Shown here: positions 1-13,805 of the stretch, one piece after another
How positions within the stretch are numbered: the first letter of the stretch is position 1
How the letters are laid out: each line of letters opens with the position of its first letter
Assembly (NCBI GenBank): GCA_051747385.1
Contig: JBNJGB010000002.1
Location: 62,001-126,000, forward strand
DNA length: 64,000 nucleotides
From: JBNJGB01 sp051747385
GTDB lineage: Bacteria; Myxococcota_A; UBA9042; PHBI01; JACKFB01
Direction: 5' to 3'
Position numbers and translations under genes: made by a program
The notes under the pieces: generated by a model
The model's input: the letters and a program-made list of their open reading frames with translations, nothing else
Databases searched by the model: none
What the model was told of the DNA's origin: nothing

Positions 1-4748
<4,748 letters not shown>

Positions 4749-4879
4749 GGCGGCATCATCACCCGGCACCCCTCGCGGATCAACCATGCCCCGTCGAGTG
4801 GAGCACGAGCCCTCCAACTCCGGACATCCGCGCCACGCCCTCGGCCCGCGGAGAACCGCTCGCGGCGGTTTCCGGGCCG

Positions 4880-4895
4880 TGGCACGTCGCTTGCT
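4880..4895 (+). promoter_or_regulatory. Sigma-54 (-24/-12) promoter
   Basis: TGGCACGTCGCTTGCT matches the sigma-54 consensus (TGGCAC, five bases, TTGCA/T) exactly. Predicted transcription start is near 4906, giving a leader of about 60 nt before the ATG at 4966 with its AAGGAG ribosome site. It lies between a gene encoding a GAFTGA-type activator and the lipoprotein it would drive. Confidence 0.8.
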
Positions 4896-4965
4896 TCGTC
4901 GGGGAGCGTGTGACAGACGTTCGCCGTCGGCCGCCGACGGGTCCGCGCCGGATCAAGGAGCCCCC

Positions 4966-5574
4966 ATGCAGCGTCGTTCGACTCCGCGCCTCGTCCTCGC
5001 CGTCACCCTCGCCTGGCTCGTCGCGGGGTGCGTCCCCGTCGAGGAGGGAGAGGGCGGCTTCGACGCGAGCGGCCCGGACACGACGTCGGCCCCGGACGCC
5101 GTGAGCCGTCCGGACGCGACCTCGGACGCCCGCCTCGACGGCTCCGAGCCGACCTGGCCCCCCGCCGTGGAGGTCGCCACCGAGTCCGCGTCCGTCGGCC
5201 CGACCGGCGGCCTCGCGAGCTACTTCGGCGGCCAGCTGACCATCGACTTCCCCCCGGGCGCCCTGGACGACGCGCTGGAGCTGGAGGTCACCCGCGACCT
5301 CCTCACCGCGGGCGGCGAGGACCTCGTCGGCTACACCTTCGGCGACCACGGCTACCCGGTGGACCCGCACGCCACCCTGGTGCTGACCGTCCCCGCGACC
5401 TGGATCCCGCCCGGCGGGGCCGGCTCCGACACCCTCGGCCTCTACCACGTGGCGAACGACCGCCTCGACGTCGCCCTGACGGTCGACGACATCCGCGTCG
5501 AGGACGACCGGGTCCGCTTCACGGCGGAGATCTCCCGCCTGGACCCGTTCGTCATCGCGGCCCCGGCGCCCTGA
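4966..5574 (+). CDS. Lipoprotein with ZU5-like domain
   Basis: A 202-residue predicted lipoprotein. The start is fixed by AAGGAG at 4955-4960, five bases before the ATG. The signal peptide ends in lipobox LVAGC; an Asp/Ser/Thr-rich linker follows (about 25-60). The second half has the GGQLTIDFPPGAL pattern typical of ZU5-like beta domains found in bacterial surface lipoproteins, so it is probably an envelope protein exposed to the periplasm or cell surface. It has its own sigma-54 promoter upstream and is divergent from the giant regulator, which suggests (inference) that the regulator controls it. No catalytic residues are evident. Confidence 0.85.
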   Translation: MQRRSTPRLVLAVTLAWLVAGCVPVEEGEGGFDASGPDTTSAPDAVSRPDATSDARLDGSEPTWPPAVEVATESASVGPTGGLASYFGGQLTIDFPPGALDDALELEVTRDLLTAGGEDLVGYTFGDHGYPVDPHATLVLTVPATWIPPGGAGSDTLGLYHVANDRLDVALTVDDIRVEDDRVRFTAEISRLDPFVIAAPAP

Positions 5575-5580
5575 CGGCGG

Positions 5581-7434
5581 CTACTCCCCGCAGCCCAGCC
5601 CCCCGGCCGAGTTCAGCTTCGACACGAACACGTCGCGCCCACCGACGTGGTCCAGCGGCATCGCCTCGGGGACGCCGAAAGTCCCGGCCTCGAAGTGATG
5701 ACCTCCCAGGACGATAGAGCCATCGTCCGGACGGACCGCCTTCAGTGAGTGGATTCCCTCTCGCGAGCAGAGGGAACCCTCCGCCACCTCGACGGCCCAC
5801 TCGAGAACGCCCGCAGCGTCGTGGAGTGCGAGGAAGACCGTGTCCTCATAGGGTTCCTCGTTGCCCACCACGACTCCGTCACCGCCGACGTCGGGGATAC
5901 GCGTTGGAAGCTCCGCGCACCCGACCGAATACGTTCCTCCGAGCGGGCCGGGGAGCAGTGCCCTGAGGTGGCCCTTGCCCACCAGCCTCCGGGCACGCAC
6001 GATCTCGCCTTCGTCCGACGCGTGCACGACTACGCCGTCCATCCCGGGGTCCGGCTCGCCGGTTTCCAGCGGGACGGTCTCGCCCGCCGAACCCAACACA
6101 TCCGCCTGTCCGACGACCAGTGACGCGAACGAAACGGCGCCGTCGGAGGTTACGTGGAGCGCCATCGGAGCCTGATCCTCGCCCTCTGCCCGAACCACGG
6201 TTGCCCATCGAGGCCGGCCTTCCGCGTCGAAACTCACGACGAACGCATCCTCCTCCGTCTCGGGCGAGCCAGGAATCGGAACCGCGGCGTCGCCGTCGGA
6301 CGTGTCCAGCCGGAGCGCATGGCTGCCACCGACGATCGTTCGGGTCGGACTCAACGCCACCGCCGTCATGTACCCCAGGCCAAATCCGGTCTCGTCCGGA
6401 CTGGCGCCGATCTCTCGTACCCAGTCGACAGTGCCGTCCGGCTGGACCTGGACCACGACACCCTTGGGATAGGTGGCGTCGTACGCGACGGGCGCCGCGG
6501 CCTCGGCACCCGAGACATCCAGATCACCCACAAACGTGCCGGCAAACACGAGGCGACCATCCGGCACACCATCTAGTGCCAGAGCCGTGGCGCCTCTGGC
6601 TAGTGGTTCGGAGCCGCGCACGAGGATCCGCCACAGCACCTCGCCCCCCGCCGACTGATGCGCGATGAACTGGCCGCCCGCCGGGTCGAGCAAATCGTCG
6701 GCACCCAAGGCAGCCTCGCCGACCCAGTACCCGGCCACGGTGAACGTGCCGTCGACGTGGGCCACAACACCGCCGAGGCCGAAGTCCTCCACACCATGTC
6801 CGACAACGAAGGCGTCCTGGACCTCGCCGTCACCCGACAGCAGGACGGCGAAGCCAGCCTGCGCCGCGCCCTCGGGCAAGGTCAACTCGATCTCCTCGCT
6901 CTCGCTGGGAATCGTGACGGACGGGCTGTCGAAGTGGCCCACCGCCAGCACGGTGCCGTCCGGCGCGACGTCGAGTCCCGTCAGGACGTCGTCGCCGGTC
7001 CCTCCGAAGGCGAGCGCCCAGTTGCCCGGCGCGTCGTCCGGGGTCTCGTAACCCTTGCATGCGCCGTCGCTGCACACGTCGATCGCCGTGCAAGAGTCTC
7101 CGTCGTCGCACTCGGAGCCGTCCTGAAGCGGATCCGGCTTCGCCTCGCACGCCCCTTCCACGCAGACGGCCCGCTCGCACGGTCCCGTCTCAACGCCGGG
7201 ACACGGCTCTCCGTCGACGCAGCCGGCGTCGACCTCCGCCGTGTCCGTCTCCTGGTCCGGAGTATCGTGGGTGCCGTCCGCATGATCGGTCTCGAACATA
7301 TCCGCATCCGAGGCGACCTCGACTTCCTCGACATCCGTGTCCTCGACGTCGATGAGCGTGGGGGCCTCGGGGAGCGTGAGGCAGCCCCCGACTCCGAACA
7401 TCACGAGCGCAAGCGCCGCAGCCCTCCCGTCCAT
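5581..7434 (-). CDS. Lipoprotein with propeller-like repeats
   Basis: A 617-residue predicted lipoprotein. The signal peptide ends in VGGC (about residue 18), followed by an acidic Asp/Glu/Val linker, a short Cys-rich section with the CDDGDSCTAIDVC pattern (about 115-140), and then about 450 residues of recurring FGGTGDD / VAPDGTVLAVGHF-like blades that resemble SBBP-type beta-propeller repeats. The ATG at 7434 follows the upstream TGA by one base (TGAGATG), so the two genes are translationally coupled. A longer in-frame start at 7482 would overlap the upstream gene and spoil the signal peptide. Codon usage is somewhat less GC3-biased than its neighbours. The function is probably surface binding; no enzyme motif was seen. 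Confidence 0.85.
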   Translation of the reverse strand: MDGRAAALALVMFGVGGCLTLPEAPTLIDVEDTDVEEVEVASDADMFETDHADGTHDTPDQETDTAEVDAGCVDGEPCPGVETGPCERAVCVEGACEAKPDPLQDGSECDDGDSCTAIDVCSDGACKGYETPDDAPGNWALAFGGTGDDVLTGLDVAPDGTVLAVGHFDSPSVTIPSESEEIELTLPEGAAQAGFAVLLSGDGEVQDAFVVGHGVEDFGLGGVVAHVDGTFTVAGYWVGEAALGADDLLDPAGGQFIAHQSAGGEVLWRILVRGSEPLARGATALALDGVPDGRLVFAGTFVGDLDVSGAEAAAPVAYDATYPKGVVVQVQPDGTVDWVREIGASPDETGFGLGYMTAVALSPTRTIVGGSHALRLDTSDGDAAVPIPGSPETEEDAFVVSFDAEGRPRWATVVRAEGEDQAPMALHVTSDGAVSFASLVVGQADVLGSAGETVPLETGEPDPGMDGVVVHASDEGEIVRARRLVGKGHLRALLPGPLGGTYSVGCAELPTRIPDVGGDGVVVGNEEPYEDTVFLALHDAAGVLEWAVEVAEGSLCSREGIHSLKAVRPDDGSIVLGGHHFEAGTFGVPEAMPLDHVGGRDVFVSKLNSAGGLGCGE

Positions 7435-7435
7435 C

Positions 7436-9982
7436 TCAGTTGTCCCCCCACATGAGGGTGTAGGGCTCACACGTGGTGGCACCGGAGGAGCGCTTGATCT
7501 GGACGAAGACGGTGCCCGACTCGTCGCTCAACGGGCATAAGGCGCCGCAACAGGGGTTGAGTCTGACGCTCTCGCTGGCGCTGCCGCTGCTGTTGCTGCA
7601 GCAACCCTCGAGCCCGCCGAGCGAAGACTTGCTCCCGCTCTCGCAGCTCACGTCGCTCCCTCCACCGTCGCACTCGAAGTAGGCGCAGAGGCCATAGTCG
7701 CTCCCGGAGGGAACGTCGAGGAGGTCCACCCGGGGATACATCGCGCCGCCTGTCTCATCCTCGTCGTGGTAGCGGAACCAGTCCACATCGCCCGACGGGA
7801 ACAACGTGGCCGTGAGGGTCTTCGCGGTCGTCTCCCAGTCCTGGTTGTCCTTGAAATTCGCGATGGCCTCCGCCGCGCCCATGGAGTCGTTGGCCTCGAA
7901 GGTGTCGGTCTTGGGCTCGCCGGAGCAGACGCCGCCGCTGCACATGTCGGACTCGGTGCAGGAGTCGCCGTCGTCGCAGGAAGCGCCGTCCTGGTCGAAC
8001 CAGGAGGTCTGGCTGGCGGTGGGGGTGCAGGCCTGGCACTCGTTGGCCGGGTTGGTCTCGCCGGCGGTCCAGCACTGGTTGTCGATGAGGCACGTGCCGG
8101 CCTCCTGGATGTGCGTGCAGCCGCCGCTGCCGTCGCAGATGTCCTCGGTGCACGGCTTGTTGTCGTCGCAGGAGTAGGTGGTGCCGATGCAGGTCCCCGA
8201 CGAGCAGGCGTCGTCCTTCGTGCAGGCGTTGCCGTCATCGCAGGAGTTGCCGGTGTTCGGCGACCAGGTCGTCCCGGAGGCGTCCGGGTCGCACTCTCCG
8301 CAGGGGTTGCCCGGCTGCCGCGTGCCGGCCGCGACGCAGCTTCCGTCGATGACGCAGGCGTCGACCGGCGTGAACGTGCAGCCGCCCTCGCCGTCGCAGG
8401 CGTCCTCCGTGCAGGGCAGCTCGTCCGCGCAGGAGTAGGACGTCCCGACGCACCCGCCGCTGCCGTCGCACGCGTCGTCGTGGGTGCAGGCCACGCCGTC
8501 GTCGCACAGCTTGCCGGACGGCGCCGGAGACCACTTCTCCGGGCTGCTCGGGTTGCAGACCTGGCAGGGGTTGTCCGGGTTCTCGGCCAGGCCGTCGACA
8601 CACTGGTCCCCGATGAGACACTTGTTCGGGACGATCGGGTGATCGCAGCCCCCGGCCCCGTCGCAGACGTCCTCGGTGCACGCCAGCCCGTCGTCACAGC
8701 TGTAGGCCTCTCCCTGGCAGACGCCGCCGGTGCAGACGTCATTGGCCGTGCAGGCCGAGCCGTCGTCACAGGCCTTGCCCTCCGCGTCCGACCACTGGTT
8801 CGTGGCCACCGCGGGCTGGCAGGTCTCGCACAGGTCCGCCGGGTTCGACGCGCCCGCCTCGACGCACGCCCCATCGATGACGCACCAGCCCTCCTGGAGG
8901 TCGTGCCGACAGCCGTCGCCCGGGTCGCACGTGTCGACCGTGCAGCCCAGGCCGTCGTCGCAGGTGTCGTCGTCGGTCTCCCCGTCGCAGTCGTCGTCCA
9001 CGCCGTTGCACGTCTCGGGCGCCGCGGTGGGGGCGTCGCAGACCACGGCGTCGTCGGGCCCGCAGGTCTCCGTGCCCTCGCAGGAGCCGTGCTCGTTGTT
9101 GTTCTCGCAAGCCGCCGGTTCGATGTCGTCGGTCTCGCCGTCGCAGTCGTCGTCCACGCCGTTGCAGACCTCGGTGGCGGGCTCGGGCGCATCGCAGGCG
9201 GTCAGCCCGTCCGGCCCGCAGGTGCGCGAGCCCTCGCAGGCGCCGGCGTCGTTGGACACCGTGCACGCCGTGTCGAAGCCCTTTCCGGCCCAGGACGGCA
9301 TGCACTCGCAGAGGGCGCCGTCGGCCGGGACGCACTGCTCGACCTCGCTGCCGCCGTCCACCACGACGGTGTCGCACGCGTAACCCTCGGGGCACGGCAG
9401 GCCGTCGCCGCAGGGCGAGCCGCAGAAGCTCCCCTCGTCCGGGTCGGCGGCCGGGAGGCATCGGCCCGCCTCGCCGGACAGCGCGTGCTCGCAGTCCGCG
9501 TCCCCGGTGCACGGCCGGCACAGGCGCACGTGGCGCGGCACGCAGATGCTGACCGGATCCGCCCCCGACATGGCCACGCTCAGGCAGTCGGCCCCCTCGG
9601 GGCACGCGGCGCTGCAGGTCTTCGTGCACATGCGCCCGTCGGGCCCCTCGATGCAGTAGCCGGAGCAGCAGTCGTCGTTGCCCTCGCAACCGTCGCCGTA
9701 GGACCCGCAGACGGGACCGGCGTCGGCGTCCGGCCCGGCGTCGGCGTCGTCCGTGTCTGGCTCCCGCGTGTCCGGGCCGCCGGGATCGCTCCCCGGGTCG
9801 TCCGAGTCGAATCCGGGATCGGGGAGTGGACCGAAGTCCGTGCCGCCCCCCTCGTCGGAGGCCGACACGTCCGGCGCAGCATCCTCGCCCCCGCCGTCCA
9901 CGCCGCCGTCGGCGCCGCACGCCGCCAACCCGACGGCGAGCACCGTCGCTCCGATCCAGCCGATCCACGTGCCCTGTCGCAT
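7436..9982 (-). CDS. Cys-rich MopE-like lipoprotein
   Basis: An 848-residue predicted lipoprotein. The start is chosen from AGGAGG nine bases before the ATG and a signal peptide ending in LAAC. An Asp/Gly-rich linker follows, then a Cys-rich N-terminal part (about 65-240), two copies of CNGVDDDCDGETDD (a MopE-type metal-binding motif; about 280-360), and a tandem array of CDDGDACT..D.C..G.C-type repeats with alternating CTEDxCDGxGGC blocks up to about 690. The last 150 residues (FEANDSMGAAEAIANFKDN onwards) look like a compact beta domain of the pre-peptidase C-terminal type. It probably coats the outer membrane or surface. It is first in an operon with the propeller-like lipoprotein downstream. 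Confidence 0.88.
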   Translation of the reverse strand: MRQGTWIGWIGATVLAVGLAACGADGGVDGGGEDAAPDVSASDEGGGTDFGPLPDPGFDSDDPGSDPGGPDTREPDTDDADAGPDADAGPVCGSYGDGCEGNDDCCSGYCIEGPDGRMCTKTCSAACPEGADCLSVAMSGADPVSICVPRHVRLCRPCTGDADCEHALSGEAGRCLPAADPDEGSFCGSPCGDGLPCPEGYACDTVVVDGGSEVEQCVPADGALCECMPSWAGKGFDTACTVSNDAGACEGSRTCGPDGLTACDAPEPATEVCNGVDDDCDGETDDIEPAACENNNEHGSCEGTETCGPDDAVVCDAPTAAPETCNGVDDDCDGETDDDTCDDGLGCTVDTCDPGDGCRHDLQEGWCVIDGACVEAGASNPADLCETCQPAVATNQWSDAEGKACDDGSACTANDVCTGGVCQGEAYSCDDGLACTEDVCDGAGGCDHPIVPNKCLIGDQCVDGLAENPDNPCQVCNPSSPEKWSPAPSGKLCDDGVACTHDDACDGSGGCVGTSYSCADELPCTEDACDGEGGCTFTPVDACVIDGSCVAAGTRQPGNPCGECDPDASGTTWSPNTGNSCDDGNACTKDDACSSGTCIGTTYSCDDNKPCTEDICDGSGGCTHIQEAGTCLIDNQCWTAGETNPANECQACTPTASQTSWFDQDGASCDDGDSCTESDMCSGGVCSGEPKTDTFEANDSMGAAEAIANFKDNQDWETTAKTLTATLFPSGDVDWFRYHDEDETGGAMYPRVDLLDVPSGSDYGLCAYFECDGGGSDVSCESGSKSSLGGLEGCCSNSSGSASESVRLNPCCGALCPLSDESGTVFVQIKRSSGATTCEPYTLMWGDN

Positions 9983-10131
9983 CGCACCTGCCTCCTGGCC
10001 GCCCGCCACGCCGCGCATTGTAGCGATCCCAGGGCTCCGGCGCGATCCAGCGCGCCCCGCACCCGGCAACGCCCCCTGCGCTGGTATCGTGCCAGTCGCA
10101 CCGGCGTGCCACCCTGTGGAGGAGGTTCCCG

Positions 10132-10833
10132 TTGTCCCCGCTGAACGACGTCTTCACCCTCGACCCCGGCGCCCGGGCCTACGAGTTCCTCACCCGTCAG
10201 CGGCTCTGGCACGACCAGATCGCCCGGGTCCTGGACCACGCCCCCGATCTCCCCGACGCGCCCCGGGTCCTCGACCTGGGCTGCGCCTGGGGCGTGAGCA
10301 GCTTCGTCCTGGCCGAGCGCCTCGGCCCCGCCGCGCGCGTCGTCGGCGTCGACCTGTCCCGCCCGATGATCGCGCGGGCCCGGCGTCACCACGCCGAGCG
10401 CTTCCCGCACCTGCGCGGTGTCTCGTTTCTGCGCGCGGACGCCACCGCCCTTCCCTTCGAGGACGGCGCGTTCGATCTCGCCGCGGGGCACAGCTTCCTC
10501 TACCTGTGTCCGGATCGGCCGGGCGTCCTCGCAGAGGTCCGCCGCGTCCTCGGGCCGGGAGGCCGCCTGGTGCTCATGGAGCCGAGCGCCGGAGGCTCCC
10601 TCCCCCGCGCCGCCATGACGGCCCGCGTCGCGCTCCCCGCGGTGCGCGCCGACCCGATCGCCGCCGCGCGCTTCGCCGCGTCCATGGTCGGCTGGCGCGT
10701 GGCCAGCCTGGTCTCCGGCCGCCTCGCCCCGGCCCGCCTCATCGCCCTCCTCCGGGAGGCGGGCTTCGAGTCCGCCACCTGCCGGCCCACCCTGGGCGGC
10801 CTCGGCCTCCACGCGTCGGGGCGTGTCCCGTAG
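10132..10833 (+). CDS. Class I SAM-dependent methyltransferase
   Basis: 233 residues. The start is TTG, supported by AGGAGG at 10120-10125 six bases upstream; no ATG fits the frame. Motif I is VLDLGCAWGVSS (about 44-55), followed by VVGVDLSRPMI (motif II, acidic D binding ribose) and a Methyltransf_11-like core with FEDGAFDLAAGHSFLYL and VLGPGGRLVLMEPS. The C-terminus has a short helical extension rather than a second domain. The substrate cannot be told; related proteins methylate small molecules such as quinones or lipids. It is a single gene, convergent with the radical SAM gene 11 bases away. Confidence 0.88.
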   Translation: MSPLNDVFTLDPGARAYEFLTRQRLWHDQIARVLDHAPDLPDAPRVLDLGCAWGVSSFVLAERLGPAARVVGVDLSRPMIARARRHHAERFPHLRGVSFLRADATALPFEDGAFDLAAGHSFLYLCPDRPGVLAEVRRVLGPGGRLVLMEPSAGGSLPRAAMTARVALPAVRADPIAAARFAASMVGWRVASLVSGRLAPARLIALLREAGFESATCRPTLGGLGLHASGRVP

Positions 10834-10844
10834 CGGCTACTTCT

Positions 10845-11942
10845 TCACGCAGGCCGCGGACGCGGATGCGCGAAGCGGATGTCGAACCGCCACAGGCCGG
10901 CGTCCCGGGCGGCCGCGAAGGCCCGGCGCATCTCCTCGGGGCGGACCCGTCGGTTCAGCTCCGGAAACCGTCCCTCGAGGTCGCCCCCGGCCGGGTAGAA
11001 CTGGTCCATGACGTTCACGAACGTGTCGGGCGAGACCTCGTCCGCCAGCCACCGGAACAGCGCCGCCGAGTCGGCCACGCCGCCGGGCATCACCAGGTGC
11101 CTCACCAGCACGCCGCGGACGGCGAGGCCCCGCCGCTCGACCCGCAGCGGCCCCACCTGCCGGTGCATCTCCCGGACGACGCGGCGGGCCACCTCCGGAT
11201 AGTCGGCGGCCTTCAGGTAGCGCTTGGACAGCCCGGCGTCCAGGTACTTGAAGTCGGGCATGTAGATGTCCACGACCCCGTCCAGCAGCCGCAGGCTCTC
11301 CATGGAGTCGTAGCCGCTCGTGTTGTAGACGACCGGCAGGCGCAGCCCACGCTCGGCCGCGAGGAGGAGCGCCTCCAGGAACTGCGGCACCACGTGCTCG
11401 GGCGTGACCAGGTTCAGGTTGTGGCAGCCCTGCCGCTGCAGGTCGAGCATCCGCCCGGCGAGCTCCTCCGGCCGCAGCTCCGCGCCCCCGCCCGACTGGC
11501 TGATGTCCCAGTTCTGGCAGAACACGCAACGCAGGTTGCAGAACGCGAAGAACACGGTCCCCGAGCCGTTCCAGCCACGCAGGACGTCCTCCTCGCCGAA
11601 GTGCGGATACGCCGTCGACACCCGCGCCCACCGGCCCGTGAAGCAGGCGGTGCCCTTCTCGATGTGCGCCGGGACCTGCCGCTTCCGCGCGAGTCGCGGG
11701 TCGATGGCGCCGCGGGACGCGCCCTCGGGCGGGACGGCGTGGAGCCGGTCCACCTCGCAGTCCCGGGGGCAGACCCGACACGACTCCAGGCTCGCGACGG
11801 CCTCGTCCACGCGCCGCGCCAGCTCGCCGCTCCGGAGCAGGGACACGTAGGCGGGCTCCGGGGGATCGTCCACCACGAAGCCGCGGATCGCCTCCGGGAG
11901 GCGGGCGCCGCGACGGTCGCCGGGGTGCAGGGTCGTGCTCAT
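10845..11942 (-). CDS. PflX-type radical SAM protein
   Basis: 365 residues; ATG with GGAGGAG a few bases upstream. The N-terminal SCRVCPRDCEVDR cluster (about 55-67), CFTGRWARVSTAYPHFGEE, and the radical SAM motif CNLRCVFCQN (CX3CX2C, about 135) are diagnostic of the COG1313/PflX family, which is related to pyruvate formate-lyase activating enzyme. The SAM cluster and core barrel are intact. No partner glycyl-radical enzyme is seen in this window, so the substrate is unknown. It is the last gene of a possible marR - GDH-like - pflX transcription unit (50-base gap to the previous gene). Confidence 0.9.
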   Translation of the reverse strand: MSTTLHPGDRRGARLPEAIRGFVVDDPPEPAYVSLLRSGELARRVDEAVASLESCRVCPRDCEVDRLHAVPPEGASRGAIDPRLARKRQVPAHIEKGTACFTGRWARVSTAYPHFGEEDVLRGWNGSGTVFFAFCNLRCVFCQNWDISQSGGGAELRPEELAGRMLDLQRQGCHNLNLVTPEHVVPQFLEALLLAAERGLRLPVVYNTSGYDSMESLRLLDGVVDIYMPDFKYLDAGLSKRYLKAADYPEVARRVVREMHRQVGPLRVERRGLAVRGVLVRHLVMPGGVADSAALFRWLADEVSPDTFVNVMDQFYPAGGDLEGRFPELNRRVRPEEMRRAFAAARDAGLWRFDIRFAHPRPRPA

Positions 11943-11992
11943 GGGAGGCTCCTCCGCGCGTCCGCGCCATCCTACACGAGGATCCGCCCGGA

Positions 11993-13144
11993 TCAGGACC
12001 GCCGGGCGCGCGGGGCGACGCCGCCCGACACCGAGCGGACCAAGGCGCTGCGCACGTCCACGCGCTCCCGGCGGGCCCGGTCGATCGACTCGCGGGTCGC
12101 CCGCTCGATGGAGCCCCGGATCTGCCACCACAGCTCTCCGGCCGGCAGGGAGTTTCCGGTCGCGAGCTGTCGCCCGATCATCCCCACGCTGCCGCTCCCG
12201 GCGATGACGTCGGGGATCACCAGGAGCCCACGACCCTGCGCGACGGCGCGGGCCTCCGGGGTCAGGGCGAAGCCGGCCGCCTCCACGACGACGGGGGCTC
12301 GCACCCGCCGGATCACGGCCTCGTCGACGCTGTGGGGCGACGCGGCGAGGACGAGCACGTCGGCCTCCACGTCGAACAGGGCGACCCGCGGGGTGATCTC
12401 CGCCCCGACGGGGAGCCGGCGCCGCGAGAGGGTCCCGTCGCTCTCCTGGGCCACGAGGAGGCTCTCCACCGACAGCCCCTCCGGCCGGATCACCGCGCCG
12501 TGTCGATCGCTCACCGCCACGATGCGCGCCCCCATGGCGCCCATGCGGGCCGCCGATCCCGCCCCGACGCCCCCGAAACCCTGGATGGCCACCCGCACGC
12601 CCCGGAGGGATCCGCCGAGGGCCTCCTGCGCCGCCCAGGACACGCCCAGACCGGTCATGTGCGGACGACAGCCGCGCAAGTCCCGCAGTCGCTCGGGGAC
12701 GGCCCCGTGGGGCGCGCGCCGCCGCGCCACGTGCATCTGGCCCAACCCGATCGCGTCGTACAGGCCGTCCACGAGAGGATCGGCGTCCGCGTCGCCCGAG
12801 CCGAGGAGCGTCGAGCTCTCCAGCTGGTCGCGGCACTGCTCCGCGAACACGCGCAGCCGCTCGGAGTTGCGGGGATCGGCCGGGTCGGCCCTCAGACCGG
12901 CCTGGGCCCCGCCGACGGGGAGGCCGTGGACCGCCAGCTTCCAGGTGGCGCACCGGGCCATGGCCGCCACCTGGTCCCGGCTGACGTCGCGCCCCACGCG
13001 CAACCCCCCGAGCGACACTCCGCCGGCGAGGCTGTCCACGACGAGCCAGCCCTGCGCGTCGTGGGCCCGCTCGGAGACCTCGACCACTTGCAGGGGAGAC
13101 GCGTCCTGCGAGGGGACCTCGTCCGATGCCCGAGCGATGACCAT
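11993..13144 (-). CDS. Glu/Leu/Phe/Val dehydrogenase-like protein, active-site lysines replaced
   Basis: 383 residues from ATG 13144 (a weak ribosome site; the longer frame to 13222 is less likely). The C-terminal Rossmann fold is normal: VAIQGFGGVG (about 200), VVVEAAGF and GLLVIPDVIAGSGSVG align with amino-acid dehydrogenases. In the substrate half the WKLA lysine (K69) is kept, but the lysine of the KGG motif is L45 and the catalytic lysine of GGAKGG is Q81 (GGAQAG). The spacing 45/69/81 is exactly that of K89/K113/K125 in clostridial glutamate dehydrogenase. Oxidative deamination is therefore doubtful; it may be a regulatory or divergent NAD-binding protein. It lies between marR and the PflX-type gene on the same strand. 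Confidence 0.85.
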   Translation of the reverse strand: MVIARASDEVPSQDASPLQVVEVSERAHDAQGWLVVDSLAGGVSLGGLRVGRDVSRDQVAAMARCATWKLAVHGLPVGGAQAGLRADPADPRNSERLRVFAEQCRDQLESSTLLGSGDADADPLVDGLYDAIGLGQMHVARRRAPHGAVPERLRDLRGCRPHMTGLGVSWAAQEALGGSLRGVRVAIQGFGGVGAGSAARMGAMGARIVAVSDRHGAVIRPEGLSVESLLVAQESDGTLSRRRLPVGAEITPRVALFDVEADVLVLAASPHSVDEAVIRRVRAPVVVEAAGFALTPEARAVAQGRGLLVIPDVIAGSGSVGMIGRQLATGNSLPAGELWWQIRGSIERATRESIDRARRERVDVRSALVRSVSGGVAPRARRS

Positions 13145-13261
13145 ACCCCCATGGTACGGGAAGCCACTCCAGATCCCGCACGAGGAGCAAGACACGCCGG
13201 GGCTGCTCCCGACGCGACACACACCGGGGCGCGCGGTGGGCCTCGCCGCGACACGGGACCG

Positions 13262-13729
13262 CTACTCGGGCGGCGCCTCCAGGTTCCGGGCGATCCGGGC
13301 CACGGCGTCCGCCAGCGCCCCGATCGCCTCGGGCTCCATGCCTGCGAAGGCCGCGTCGAGCACGGCGTTGGACACCCGGATGAACCGCGGCAGGGCGCGG
13401 TAGGCGCGGGCCGTCGGGCGGACCAGGTGGGCGCGTGCGTCCCGGGGATCGGGGGTGCGCGAGACCCATCCCGCGGCCTCCAGCGCGTGGACGAAGCGGC
13501 CCATGGTGACCTCCGAGACGGACAGGGAGGTCGCGATCTCCCGGGCGTGCATGGGCCGCTTCTCGTGGAACAGGCGCATGAGCACGTTGGCCTGGGCCGG
13601 CGTGACATCGTCCAGGCCCTCGCCCTCGAGGAGAGCGCCCACGCGCCGCGTCATCTCCCGGTGGATGCGGCCGAACTCCAGCCAGGTCTCGGACTCCTGG
13701 CGGCGGATCTGGAGGGGGAGATCGCTCAT
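13262..13729 (-). CDS. MarR-family transcriptional regulator
   Basis: 155 residues from MSDLPLQ. A winged helix-turn-helix is visible: LDDVTPAQANVLMRLFHEKRPMHAREIATSLSV, the recognition helix region SEVTMGRFVHALEAAGWV, and the wing SRTPDPRDARAH. It probably forms a dimer that binds a palindrome and responds to a small ligand. The gene is divergent from the thiolase/FadJ operon, and an imperfect palindrome lies between them, so I infer autoregulation plus control of beta-oxidation, with acyl-CoA or a fatty acid as a possible ligand. The GDH-like and PflX-type genes follow on the same strand after 117 bases. Confidence 0.9.
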   Translation of the reverse strand: MSDLPLQIRRQESETWLEFGRIHREMTRRVGALLEGEGLDDVTPAQANVLMRLFHEKRPMHAREIATSLSVSEVTMGRFVHALEAAGWVSRTPDPRDARAHLVRPTARAYRALPRFIRVSNAVLDAAFAGMEPEAIGALADAVARIARNLEAPPE

Positions 13730-13805
13730 CGGGACTCCGGGCGTCGACAGGGCAGCGCACCCGCACGGTTGACAAGCGGGCCGCCGCCGCGGAGGATGCG
13801 GCGGA

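Noticed and set aside
10845..13775. One 976-residue minus-strand protein joining MarR, GDH-like and PflX regions
   Set aside because: Only the last 365 residues are protein-like; the earlier part is out of frame with the MarR and GDH-like genes, which have better starts.
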